Below, piece by piece: positions 34,136-45,876 of a stretch of 64,000 nt of DNA. Made by a program: the position numbers and the translations under genes. The stretch is from NCBI GenBank assembly GCA_948567375.1, contig OX419757.1:21948001-22012000 (forward strand). The letters run 5' to 3'. The notes under the pieces were generated by a model. That model was not told where the DNA came from, made no database searches, and was given only the letters and a program-made list of their open reading frames with translations. How positions within the stretch are numbered: the first letter of the stretch is position 1; every line of letters begins with the position of its first letter. Source of the DNA: Lunularia cruciata (lineage: Eukaryota > Streptophyta > Marchantiopsida > Lunulariales > Lunulariaceae).

Positions 34136-37100
34136 GAATTAAGTTGGTAATGATGATAAATACAGCAAAGGAGATATGATATTACTTCTTTGCACCTTTA
34201 CATTTCTTACAATAGTTATAGCAAGGATCTAAATTTTCTAGTTCCAAATTATTCACATTGTGGAAGTGCAAATAATAATGAAGATAGTGAGTATAATACT
34301 TTGCAACTTTTTCTTATAACTCAATAAAATCAAAGCTTGCTTGTCAATTTATCAATAAGTGTCAAAGATCATAAATGATTATGATAGTATAAGATAGTAT
34401 GTGCGAGTATGTGATGGTGTGTGCTAAGATATGCAAAGAGATGTTGGTAGTAGTAGCAAGCACTAATGTGCATTGTTAGCACTAGTATGAATTGGATAGG
34501 ACTTGTCTGAGTGCATATGCCCCCAATTGTTGTGTGCATTGGAGAAACCCAATATGCACTAGGATGTATTGAGATGCTCTAAGATTTTGAGAGTTAAGCT
34601 TGAGGTGCATTGGTATGCATTGGGTGTGGGAGGTAGGGAGCTCTTTCTACAAACAACCATTTTTAACAAGTTTTGCTGAATTGATGTATAATTGTGAATG
34701 AATCTCTTCATGTCATGATGATCAGTGAGCAGCAAGAAGATATATTTTATTTCTTTTCCGTACCATTTATGTGCAATGCATCTTGATGTAAAAAATGCTA
34801 GAGTAGGTTTTGACTAAAGGAGATCATGTCTCATATGTGCTTATGAGTAGGAGTTGTTTATGATATCAAACATGAGAGTGTGTGACTTTGTGATATTCAA
34901 ATTTGTACAAGTAAGTTCAAGATGCAATGATGGAAGCTTTAACATCCATAAATTGGCCAATTGGCATATCATAATAAGCTCTATGTAAAATTCAAACTTC
35001 AAGAAAGCATCCATAAATTACCATGCTTACACAGGAGGAAAAAATTAACAATGTAAGTAATATAAACTGTATATACATGTAAATAGTGGGTGTGAGTCCT
35101 AATGTGGCCTAATATGAACAAGTGAATCCTCAAGTCATTGTTTATATATATGGTATGGCATCAAATAAGGATTATATGCCCACGTGTATTCCTACTAATT
35201 GTCATCCAAGGTGTGTTTTGAAGATACTATGCCAATGTCTCATGGGTTCGCGTTGTAAGCCCTAAGATGTCATGATGTACAATCTTCCTTAAGGAATATA
35301 ATGGCTAGGCAGTTGTCAACTCTAAATCTATCTAGGACAACTTGCAAAGGCCCCAATGATGAGGTGTATGATGACCTAGTCATATAAAGGGAAATAAATG
35401 CAGGAGGATGGATCGTACCATGGGGATGGTTTCTACAACAAGGAAGTGAAACATTATCTACTATAAATATATCTTGAAGAGATAAACCTCATGAAGTCAA
35501 TGTCATGTAAGATCTAACTCTAAAATCTCTAAACTCATCAATATACCTTGTCTTCCATACTCAAACATCCCATGAGACACAACCCTATGTAAGCTCCATC
35601 AGGTAGGTTGTTCCACTACTACATGTTCCAAAGTAAAAACTCTATATCACTCCTTGTGATATCTATCCAAATGATAACCTCAAAGTGAGTCACACAATAT
35701 TTAACAAGTTTTCTAACATAGACTATGGTACACATTTCAAGTAACATTGGTCCCTCCATAATGCTGCCATCTACAACCACATACCAACCTGTGCCATTGC
35801 AAGATAAGGTGATTTGTCTACCATTGTGCATCTACTAAACAACCAACATCCAAAACTAGAATCTTCTACCTATCTCTTGGTGGGAGGATGAAAATAATGA
35901 AATCTCCAAACATACTCATCTCCTCTCTCAAATCCTTATTTTGAGTCTCCTCAATCTCATGAGTGACTATATCTAACTCCTTGGTTTGAATCTCATGGTT
36001 GACTATGTCTAAGTTGGTTTGAGTCCCCCTATCATAACTCCTTACCTCATCAATGGCCAAGTCTAGATTAGTCCTTGCCTTGGATAGATGCCTTTTAGTC
36101 TCCCCTACTTGGTATTGGTACTCTCTAACCTCTCCAAGGTAAAAAGGAACTATTTTGAGTATAACTCTTGTTGAATCTTAAATGCCTCAGCCATTGTGTC
36201 TCTATGGGCCACATCTAAGTTTAATTGAACCAATCTCTCCTCTCTTGCTACAAGAGTATGCTCTCTTACAAAGAAGTTACTCTCACTCCTCAACTATGCT
36301 CCCTCTCAAGAAGTCACTAATCTAATATTATGAAGTCTACTACCTATGCAAAATCCTCTAGGATACTATCTAAGCTCCTAAGCACTAGTAAAGTTTGAAC
36401 TCCAAAGGATGGTGGTGAGTGTTTCTAAACTCCAATGGATTGAGGTTGGTTTGTCTCAACTCCCCAAGATGTCTTTAGGTCTCTCACCACAAGTAGTACA
36501 TGTGCTTTAGAATGAATGGGATCCATATATAGTCAACTCCTACTCCATCAAATGCATAATGACTTGTGCACAATAGATAAATAATATTACATCATCAACA
36601 CTAACTCATAATGCCCAAGATATTTGGAAAGAAGATTATTAAAGAACCATGAGTCTACAAGTAGTGAAAACATGAAATTTTCAAAAGAAAACATGAAGTT
36701 TTCTAGAGAAAACTAAACTCACTCAACCTCCTCTCACTCATCTCTTGCATCTACGTCCTCATGTGCTTCCTCCTCTCCACCTTGGTGGTAGATAAACTCC
36801 TCCACTCCAATGCTCTCGTATGAGATCTCATCCTCATAGATATAACCTCTTTCTACAAATAGATGAGTGAGGATCTTCCCTAAAATAGTGACCTTGAACC
36901 GGCACCCATCTAGATGCTTGAGTGGCCTCTAAAACACTACCAAATTTGCCTCAATAGCAACTCAGTCCAGTCATAATGGTCTACCTCTACTTTCTTCAAC
37001 TTTGTCTTTGTGTTCAAGGTCACATGCCCATGTACAAGGTTTAGTGTTTGATGGCAGGTCATGAAATGACAAGAATGGAATTCAAGAATTAAAATTTTCA

Positions 37101-39080
37101 TCTAAATTAGAAAGAATTTCAAAAAAAAAATCAACAACTTACATTTGGTTTTTGATATTCTATCCAAAGGTGTTCTTGAGGCCCATTACATCTAGATAGA
37201 CTTCCAATTTCATGCACCAATTCTTGGATATGACTTAATCAAACTATCACCATTTAATAAAATTCTTGTGCCCAACACTTGTGTGAAATCCAATTAACCA
37301 TTCCTCCTCTAGGTTCTCCATATTCTCTTAATCTATAACTCTCTTATAGACGTGCATGTATGCCATGCCTCCTCCAAAATGATGTTCCTTACCAAAAAGT
37401 GTATTCTTGATTACTTTTTGCCAATAACTCTCCCCCCAAATTGTTCTCAAAAAAACTCTATTCCTTATTTCACTCTCCTCCATTCCTTTCTTGAAAACTT
37501 GACAAGAATAGGAATGAAACAAACCTGTACAATATTTTAATTTATATGTCCAAGTAGTACTCTTCCATGAACCATGCTTCATAAAATATTTTTTGCTTCA
37601 TGAGACTTTTTTGAATTGGTTGCTACATCCCACCCAATAATAAACAAACATGATTGTACTCCAATACCTACCAATGCTTACATGAGTTTAAACCAGCTCA
37701 CACAAGCTCTTGCCAATGGACATCATCAGATGCTTATACCCACCAATGGCTACATGAGTTTAACCAAACTCACACAAGTATCTACCAGCTCACATGAGTG
37801 CATGCAAATGCAAATAAACACACTTTGTGTTTTACATGAACTTGAAAATATTATGTGACAAAATACTCAAAAAATTTGAAAGATAATGCATCATTGATTT
37901 AGAATGCCAACACAAAAAAGTCATCATTGATTTAACATGCCACCAACTTGTTGGTTGAAATTGAGACAATATTGCATAACTCTATTTTTGGTTTCTTCTC
38001 TTCCTTGCTCTAACCAAATTGGAGGATATGAGTCTGGCTCTTATATTTAAGTTTCTTTGATGAAGTCACCATCCTCTTCTAACCATATGTTTGATCTATT
38101 GATTTAAATGTTATGTAAAACTATATATGCATTGATCCACCTCAAAAAGTAAACATTTATACTTGGGTTTTTGAATTGAAAATTTAAATCTCAAAGTGAA
38201 TGCCATTGTTCTTTTAGCACTATTATAAAATGCTCATTAACTATGCAGGTCCATACAACCAAAAAATTTGAAGACTGTTTGTCTTTTATTTGTGCTTGGT
38301 TGAAAGAAAACACCAAATTGCCAAGAAGATACTGAATTTCTTTTCAGAAATAATGCAGGCACCTATGTAGTTCAATTCAAACCAAATAAGAGACTTTTAA
38401 GCAGATCATGTCATGACTTGACATGACCTATGATGGCAGGATAACATTCATACAAATACAATAAACATAAAATAAGAACCTTTAGAGAAACACCAATAAA
38501 ATCCACTCACCGTCAACACATTCAAAAATACCAAAGCACAAAAATAAATTATCAAATCAACAATACAATTATCATTGATACATCAACATACATCAAACAA
38601 CTAGCCTTGAATATTAAATCAAAGATACTTGTACCTCCCATGAAGTGAATTATCTTCCTTTTATCATCAGGGATCACTTGTCCATTAATGGAATATGAGC
38701 ACTTGCAACTCAACTGTAATTCACCATCAATTTTTGATCTAGTTAGAACAATGTTCCATCCACCAATCCCATGCATCCCAAGAAACCTTTTGAGCAGATA
38801 CATATGAAATCCTCCTTCTTTCATCTTGATTTGGCCATCCCACTTCCTTCCTAAGAATCAATAAGATGGTTGTCATGACTCTCTCAATTAATACAATTGT
38901 TGACCCGGTACTCTTACCCCATATATTGAAGAAAATGACAACACATGCCCCATTCCCATGGCGGCCAAATTAGTTGAGAGCAAGGGCTAGTTTGATCCAC
39001 ACAGCTATCTGATTCCTCATGTATGTATTTTTGAATTCCACATGATCTTTAACAAAATCTACCAAAACATAAAAGAGAAT
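34136..39080. other. Decayed repeat DNA, with a broken - strand coiled-coil ORF near 35.9-36.3 kb
   Basis: On the - strand, 36060-35866 encodes about 64 residues with internal repetition (DIVNHEIQTKELDIVTHEIEE). Similar hydrophilic helical sequence continues upstream to about 36300 (AREERLVQLNLDVAHRDTMAE) with shifts of frame between. 35831-35619 (-) is open for 70 codons without a motif. These look like pieces of one inactivated element. 37328-37582 and 38552-38824 (-) are open but unassigned. The rest is filler. Confidence 0.3.
37664..37810. repeat. Diverged tandem repeat, about 72-bp period
   Basis: CCAATGCTTACATGAGTTTA near 37671 recurs as CCAATGGCTACATGAGTTTA near 37743, with CA(A/G).TCACACAAG in both units. 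In one frame both units encode PTN.YMSL..LTQ, but no larger gene surrounds them. Confidence 0.6.
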
Positions 39081-39194
39081 GGACATACATTTGAATGAGT
39101 TGTCTACAAGCATTTGGATCAATATCTCTAAAATATTGGACATACATTTGAATGAGTTGTCTACAAGCATTTGGATCAATATCTCTAAAATATT
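39081..39194. repeat. 57-bp perfect tandem duplication
   Basis: The unit GGACATACATTTGAATGAGT.. through ..CTCTAAAATATT occurs at 39081-39137 and again, without a visible change, at 39138-39194. 57 is a multiple of three, so an open frame runs through both (HLNELSTSIWINISKI twice). No gene is supported around it. Perfect identity means the duplication is very recent. Confidence 0.9.
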
Positions 39195-39734
39195 TTTTCA
39201 TGAATTCAAAATTGAGAGCAAAATAAATTCAAGTTTTAGGTTATCTTTGCCAATTTGCAAACTTCTACCATTCCAGCAAGAGCTCCATTGTATCACTAAA
39301 ATCATCTAAACCATCTAGCTAATCATATAAATCCAAAGAGTTATTCTCATTCCCAGGATCAGTTTTGATACTCTCTTGATATATTTACCTATTTTCTTGG
39401 TGAGTTTTTGATGAGTACTAAGTTGTTACATTTCTCGAGTATGAATGCCAATTTTGATGCATACATCATCATTTTGATGGCCTTATCAGGGACAGAACAC
39501 GAGGTTCTCTGCAAAGGAGAGGGGCATTGGCTGTCTCTCCAGCCATGCTCACACCCTATTACCAACAGCGTGCTCATGTCTTGGGTCTGCACCAATGGGC
39601 AGTTGTTGTAGGTACATCTAGCACTACTATGGTCTTCCTTCCCATCGGAGGACCTCTACCACATTATTCAGGGGTAGACTCCCATTTGTCTTGTTTCTTT
39701 TGGGCTGTTTGTTTGGTGGTTTTTTCCTAGTGTG

Positions 39735-39785
39735 CAAACAAAAAGGCAACCCAAAGAGTGCCTTTAGGTTGCCTTTTTGTTTGCC
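39735..39785. repeat. Perfect 18-bp inverted repeat with 15-base loop
   Basis: GCAAACAAAAAGGCAACC at 39735-39752 is exactly complementary in reverse to 39768-39785. It lies inside a block (about 39480-39860) that resembles 40505-40720. A hairpin with no drift suggests recent origin or constraint. Confidence 0.85.
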
Positions 39786-40001
39786 TTGTGGGTCTTTTGG
39801 ACCTCGTGCTCTTTGCTCCTTTTGCACTTGTTGGTGCCTTGTTCTCTTCTTTGCTTTCTATCGTGGTACTATTTTATATATACATATATGCCAATGATAC
39901 CCTGAATGTCCCTCGAATGTCTTTAACTATGAATGCAAAGTGTAACACCCATAGCAAATGAACTGAAGGTATGGACGACCAATGATGTCCCACTTGTCCT
40001 C

Positions 40002-40190
40002 AACTATCAATGTAAACTGTAATGCTATTGCAGAAAATTCTTGGCATTGACTACTTGTGTCACAAGAACTGAAATGTGACCGACAAGAACTGAAATACCC
40101 TTCTTGCAATGTGAATAACTATCAATGCAAAATGCAAGGCTATTGCAGAAATTCATGGCATTGACTACTTGTGTCACAAGAACTGAAATG
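40002..40190. repeat. Direct repeat, 115-bp period
   Basis: AACTATCAATG.. at 40002 and at 40117 start two copies that share ..GCTATTGCAGAAA, ..TGGCATTGACTACTTGTGTC.. and ..ACAAGAACTGAAATG. A more diverged start of the unit (TAACTATGAATGCAAAGTGTAA) sits near 39927, so three units may once have existed. Confidence 0.75.
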
Positions 40191-41867
40191 CCTTGCAATG
40201 CGAATGTGAATGATGAGACAAACAATGAACAGGTGTTGCAAATGTGAATGACTTAGAACTTTGGCCACTTCTATCCTTTGTCTTATAGCATCGAAGTTCC
40301 AAATTCAAATAATTTTAATTGAATATTTTAATTAATGCATCCAGAAACACCATAAATTCTTGCAGATCACCCCTTACAATTCTGCAAACTTTTACAGAAT
40401 TCTGTCGACTGCCATAAATTATCTCAAAGTTCCTTTCCCTGGCCCCATAAATCTTCTTATGAAAATGCCCATAAATTCTTTTAGAAATCTTTACAACTAC
40501 CCCCAATGAAAGGATCTCCACCGCACAGTTTCAGGAGCAGACTATTCTCTCGGTTGTCCCTTGAATGCTCGTTGTTATCTTGCGTTCTCCCTTTGGTACC
40601 ATGTTGCCTAGCCTCTGGGGACCTTGCGCTCTTTTATCCTTGTGCACTTGTACTCCCTTCTCCTTTCCTTCCTTCGGGGCACTTTCTATATGGACGGTGA
40701 GAGTAGATCTTTGTAGCCGCTCCTCTAGATCTATATTCTGAATGGACATCCATTGAAACAACTATCAGATACGGCGGGGTGAAACTACGGACGTCCGTTT
40801 GGCGGAAGATTCCAAAGAAGAAGCGATCCCTAAGTGCTGAGGTGGTGACACCGGAGGAACTCGATGCAGGTGCTGCCAAATAGGCAACCGTTCTGAGCCT
40901 TAGATGGGAAGTTTCTGTATATAGATCGTGTGCATTGTAACCATTGTAAGCTTAACCGTAGTCCCCCGCAGAGGACGTCCCGTATAGTGTAGACGCATCA
41001 GCAAAGCGTGATACTAATCCGAACAGGTTAATCACGATAGGAGAGTGAGGGGACATGAGAATGGACTTTATCCTTGCCCATGAAGCCTAAGACAGACTAA
41101 CGAGTAGAGATTACATTAGTCTAATCCAATCGGACAGGTCAGGAGATTCGTGCGCTGATAGATTCAGCTCGCGGCTGAATTCAGCTAACAGCTGACGCGC
41201 GGAGAAATTACTGAAAATATCCAAGTAGGACAGAGGAGGTGTAGGGGAGTACAATATCTGAATTCTCGTGAGGTCAGGTGAAGAAGGGAGACATACAGAT
41301 TGGAGGGAATTGTGCTTGATCGTTGAAGAGAGAGCAAAAGTCTGGTCATGAGTCGAGGATCTTGAGAAATGAGAAGTGAGACTCGAGAGGGAAGAATTTG
41401 ATCAGAAAGGGAGTTTTATCCAGCCGAGGTCTTGAATTGTCCAATATCCTGTCAATTCTCAACACGAAAGACGAGTCGACGCATCCTGTAGCGAGAACTT
41501 CCGAAACATTGGATCGGAGAGAATAGAAACGCCCAGGTGAAGTTCCCGGGACTGTGAACATCAAGTAGTAGAAAGAAGAATAGTTGGACTTATAGGAGTC
41601 TGGAGTGTGTTAGTTCTGGAGAATGTGAAAAGAGAACGGGCCGTGGATATTTGATCTGAGAAGTGAAGCTGTCACCATCAAGTAAACTGCCACGGGAATC
41701 TTGAAGAAGAGTAGAAGCTTGCAGTGGGAACATTGCAGAAGTGGAGCCTGTAAGGAGAAAAAGCTGGATTGTGAAAGCGCCAGTAGGAAGGGGCAAGAGT
41801 GCATGATCGGGAAACGGACGTTTGCACGTAGGAAGAAGCGCCGGAAAGTTTTCGACCCGAAGAAGAA
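40191..41867. other. Right flank of the repeat block and upstream region of the 41868 gene
   Basis: 40191-40500 is repeat filler. 40505-40720 resembles 39480-39860. From about 40780 the composition changes to that of gene regions, and 41100-41867 is purine-rich on + (many GAGA and AGAAG runs), probably promoter and leader. The - strand open stretches at 41590-41992 are the complement of that purine-rich leader. Confidence 0.4.
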
Positions 41868-44800
41868 ATGAGAGAAGTGAGGGAGCAAATTTGGCGGGCG
41901 GGGAAGTACGCTGCCGTTGGGATCGTTTTCGTTGGTACTCTCCCAGTCTTGATTCCATCCGTGTTCGTTCTCTGTGTGCTGTTGATTACCATCCTGCTGC
42001 CACTGGCATGCGGAGTTGGGGGATTTTGGTACCTTCAGAAGAATGCGACGATGTGGCGTCGGTATCTGCCTGGAGCGGTAGGTCGTCGCTCGTCTGGAGG
42101 AGATTCATCTCATCACACCAGGCTTCCTCCATCGTCTCAGTCTGGGGGCTTTACTCTCTTGGAGCTTCTACACAAGGATGTCGATTTCATTGATACTTAC
42201 GAGATCGTCGATGAAGAGTTTGATTCGGTGGTCGTGAGCACCGCGCCTACAGCTGAGAAAGAAATTGCGAAGGAGCAATTCTCTGGAGGCGGGACTCGTC
42301 AGCAGTTGGAGAGCAGAGAGGAGAAAAATCACACGGTCCAGCTGCGAGGAGGGGAGAAGAGATCAAGGACAACATCCGTCGACAATTTGGAAGATTTACA
42401 AGATGGTAAGGAATTTCGTGGAGGTAATGAGGATACATGTGCGGAGGGTGATCCGGATGAAAATGACAGGAAGGACGATGAGAAATTGTGGAGTGCGGAA
42501 CAAACGAATTTCCAGAACAATGAAGAAGCGAAAGAGTCGGTAGATTCGAGCTTCGAAGATGGAGCTGTTAATAGCGAGAAGCATGAGAGCGCAGACAAGC
42601 AGTTTGTTGGAACCGTTCCGGAAAATTCTGGTGCTTGCAATCTTGACGAACACAAAGAGCAGGAGTCGTTCAAGATGGCTTGTAATTTCGACGGTCGTAC
42701 TATGAGTGAACCGCAGAGCAACGTTACAGGGAATCGTCTTCTTCCTACTGTTACTGATCGCTCTGACGACACTCGCTTTGAACTGAATGAAGAGAGAGAA
42801 AAGAAACATGAAGGTGTTCCTGAGACTTGCTTGAGAGATAACGACGAGGAGAGTTCTCGTGCTATTCCAACTTGTAAATCTTCCAGTGCAGGGGATCAAG
42901 ATGGCATAGAGCTTGAGGAGGAGAAGGATAAGAACTTGATCAATGACATGGACGGTGATGTCTATGAAATTGAATCAGGAACAGTAAGTGAATTAAATGT
43001 AGAAGATTTAACTTCAAAAGAATCATGTGCAGTACACCCCGAATTAAGAACTATAGAACTAAGTGTGTCGGATTTAAACTCTTCTGGAGCCAGTCGTCCA
43101 GAATCGACTCCTACGGCACATATATCATCAGAATTACTCCGGCCTGAAGAACCCTTTTCAGATCATGAGTCATTCGAATCAACTTCAGACGCTTCTTTTG
43201 AAGCAATCCATTCGGAGAAAGAACAAGATTTTCAAAATGAAGACGATCGTCATAGCTTGCGCTCCCAATCCCTGAGAGGTGTGGAGAGCTTTGATGGTGA
43301 TGATGACGAGCGCGACGACTTGTCTTTACTGGACGAAGACAACTACCATTACGAAGTACACTCAGAAGTGCCCAACGGAGGAAACAGCGTCAGAGCGGAA
43401 ATTGCTCGCCCAACCAGCGCAGTTCTCCATGAAGAGGAGTTATCTTCCATGTTTTCTGGCTCTGAGGAAGAGGTCTCTGGTCCACCATGTACATCTCAAG
43501 ATTCCGATTCCGAGACAACGAGTACGCTTAAGGGGAGCAGATCTGTGTTAGGCTTCTCAGAAGATAATATGTATGACAGTGAGGAGCAATGGCATTTACA
43601 ACAGGTATCCTCCAAATCTTACATGACCTCTTGTGAAAATCTCACGAGATTGTGATCTTATTATTACGTTGGAGTCCTGGCATGTTCATCTCGATGACTT
43701 TTGGTTACCTCTCACTTATGTCGACCCCTTCTTGCAATTTCAAGTTAACAGATTGTAGATTGCACGTAAATAGTTGAGTCATGTACTTACTGCCATCGGA
43801 TTTCGATACGGATTTCTGAAGAGAGATAGATTCTGTAAGCAGTTTTGCAGTCAAGAATTAATGAGAAAGGTTTCCATAGACTATAGGAATTTGTATTACC
43901 GATATTAGGAAATTCTTGGAATTCTTGACCGCGAGAGTTTCAGGTTCATCCTCAAGCCCCCAAACATTCAGTCGGCGAGTTCCCGTCCAAATCCTTCCTA
44001 ACGTACCCCATGCTAAAGTTGGACTGACTAAAGACGTAGTACCAAATAAACTCGTTCACCTTCGTTGAGATTCTTGGTTTGGCCTGTGAATTCGTATCTG
44101 ATCTCCAATTATCTATCTTTCTGGGTCGCTATGGTCTCTATGGACGTTAAATGGTCACCGTGCATTCGTTTGTTGATACCCCAGGAAGGTGAGGGATAGA
44201 CTTAAAGTTTCAGGTCAGAGATTGATCGTTATGCAGGCTATGTTGATTATATCAAATATGGACTAACGGCAGGTTTTGTGTTATTCTCAGCTTAATTTTC
44301 TTTCCAGGGTTAGGTCTACATCTCGTCAAAGTCATAGTGAGACAATAATAATATGGTACTACAATTTATCCGCTGATCTCACCTAGATTATGACATCCAA
44401 GGGTGAAAGAAATTCGTTGTGGAGTATGGTTGTGTTTATACACATCACTTCCCGCAACGGTGTACTCTATATAATTCATGAATACGATCGAGTTCTCTGT
44501 AGGCCACTTGTTATTTGGAGAATGTATGGTAGCTGGTTGTCTTAAACATGACTGATATTCACTATTTTGAGGTTTGGTTGTGATAAGGACACATCATGTC
44601 AACGAGAGGGCGTTTTGTTATCTCAACCTGGACACAGGGGCCTTGATTTTCTTACTGGACCATGTTGGGAAGGATTCAACGTACAAATAGTTTGTGCTGA
44701 CAATATGCAGTTTTGCCCTACCATCTTGATAGGAGATAAGTATTTGCCTGAGCTTCTAGACGTTTGTTTCTTGATACTTGTCTGGAGTTGAGGTTATACA

Positions 44801-45876
44801 CCCCTGTATTAGCAGCTGAACACTGCTCATCCAACCACTGTACTTACCCCGTACCACCTTTCATCAAGCTTTTATACTTCATGACTAAGCTTAGCCAGAT
44901 AATCTATCAGCTTGAATGCTGGGAGATACTAACGTTCTGGATCGTATGAACGAAAGTTCAGAGCTTACACGTGGGTACAAATGATTGAGAGCAGTCTTCC
45001 TGCTTTCTGAACTCTATACATCGGCTCTGAAAATCCCTGCAATGCAATCGAAGCAGGGGCACTGACAACCAGTATAGTTTGCCCAGCTATTGCAGTTCTG
45101 GCGAGGAAAGGAGTTCCAGGCATCCTCACCAGTTGGTCACGCAAGGGAAAAACCAGCAGAGAATGAGTTTGTTCCGGAGACCACAGGTTGGTTAGATCAT
45201 CTCAGCCTACAGCGGCTGTGTGCCCTCTTGTCTGCCCTTTCTTATTACAAACCCCTTCGAGAATTCCCCGCAAAATCAAGAGCCTTTCCCTCTTACAAGC
45301 CGGGAAGAGAAGGAAGTAACCATCACTTTGAGCTGTGACCTATGACACGAGAAAAAATTAAGGATAAATGATGTAAATATCGTGTACTTCTGAGACAAAG
45401 TACCCATTACCACACGTGTTTACTGGAAGGTAACAGTAGTCACTATATGCTTTGCGTACAATGTTATATACAACTGTAGAAGGCATTTTTAGAAACGATT
45501 CCGTTTATTGGAAAAGTACCGCAATTTTATTTATTTCTCTGCTGGTCTATTTACAAGAAGTGTATTGCAATTTCATCTGTTTCGTATATCAGATAGTTTC
45601 GTCCGGAGAGCGACTCTTGAATTTCTATCTTTGGATGGTTTCCTGTTGCTGTGCACACAGGTGCATGCCGAAGAAGAGCAGCAACTCTCAGAAGAATTGA
45701 AGGCTATCAAGATTGTTGTCGGTGACCAGGTCTCAAATGATGTCCTAGTGAACGATATTGAAGAATTGAGCCAAATACTGGGCATTGAGTTGCCCCCTAT
45801 GAGCGACGATGTAACAGAGTTAGAGTGGGCGAAAGTGGCTGTCGAAGTTCTGAAGGTTGTGGTCGGATTGGATTAG
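41868..45876 (+). CDS. Acidic protein with N-terminal hydrophobic hairpin, unknown family (two exons)
   Basis: Exon 1 (41868-43604, 579 codons) joins exon 2 (45661-45876) across a 2.06-kb intron. The donor CAG|GTATCC and acceptor CACAG|GTGCAT are both phase 0, giving 650 residues. Residues 13-56 are one long hydrophobic run broken by prolines at 26, 30 and 45 (GTLPVLIPS in the first half), long enough for two passes or a membrane hairpin. A basic pair and W-R-R follow. Residues about 60-570 are strongly acidic, rich in E, S and D and low in structure. The final 71 residues look folded (EEEQQLSEELKAIKIVVGD.., LVNDIEELSQILGIELPPM, EWAKVAVEVLKVVVG) and contain the likely conserved domain. A tail-like cytosolic acidic arm anchored by a hairpin suggests the ER or a lipid-droplet-like surface, but this is inference. 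I recognise no named family. Short open stretches at 44567-44949 and 45090-45338 lie in the intron and are not supported. Confidence 0.7.

Noticed and set aside
41590-41992. Three overlapping - strand open frames of 92-122 codons
   Set aside because: Complement of the purine-rich leader and start of the 41868 gene; composition artefact.
42247-42899. - strand open frames opposite the acidic protein gene
   Set aside because: Shadows of the E/S/D-rich coding strand.
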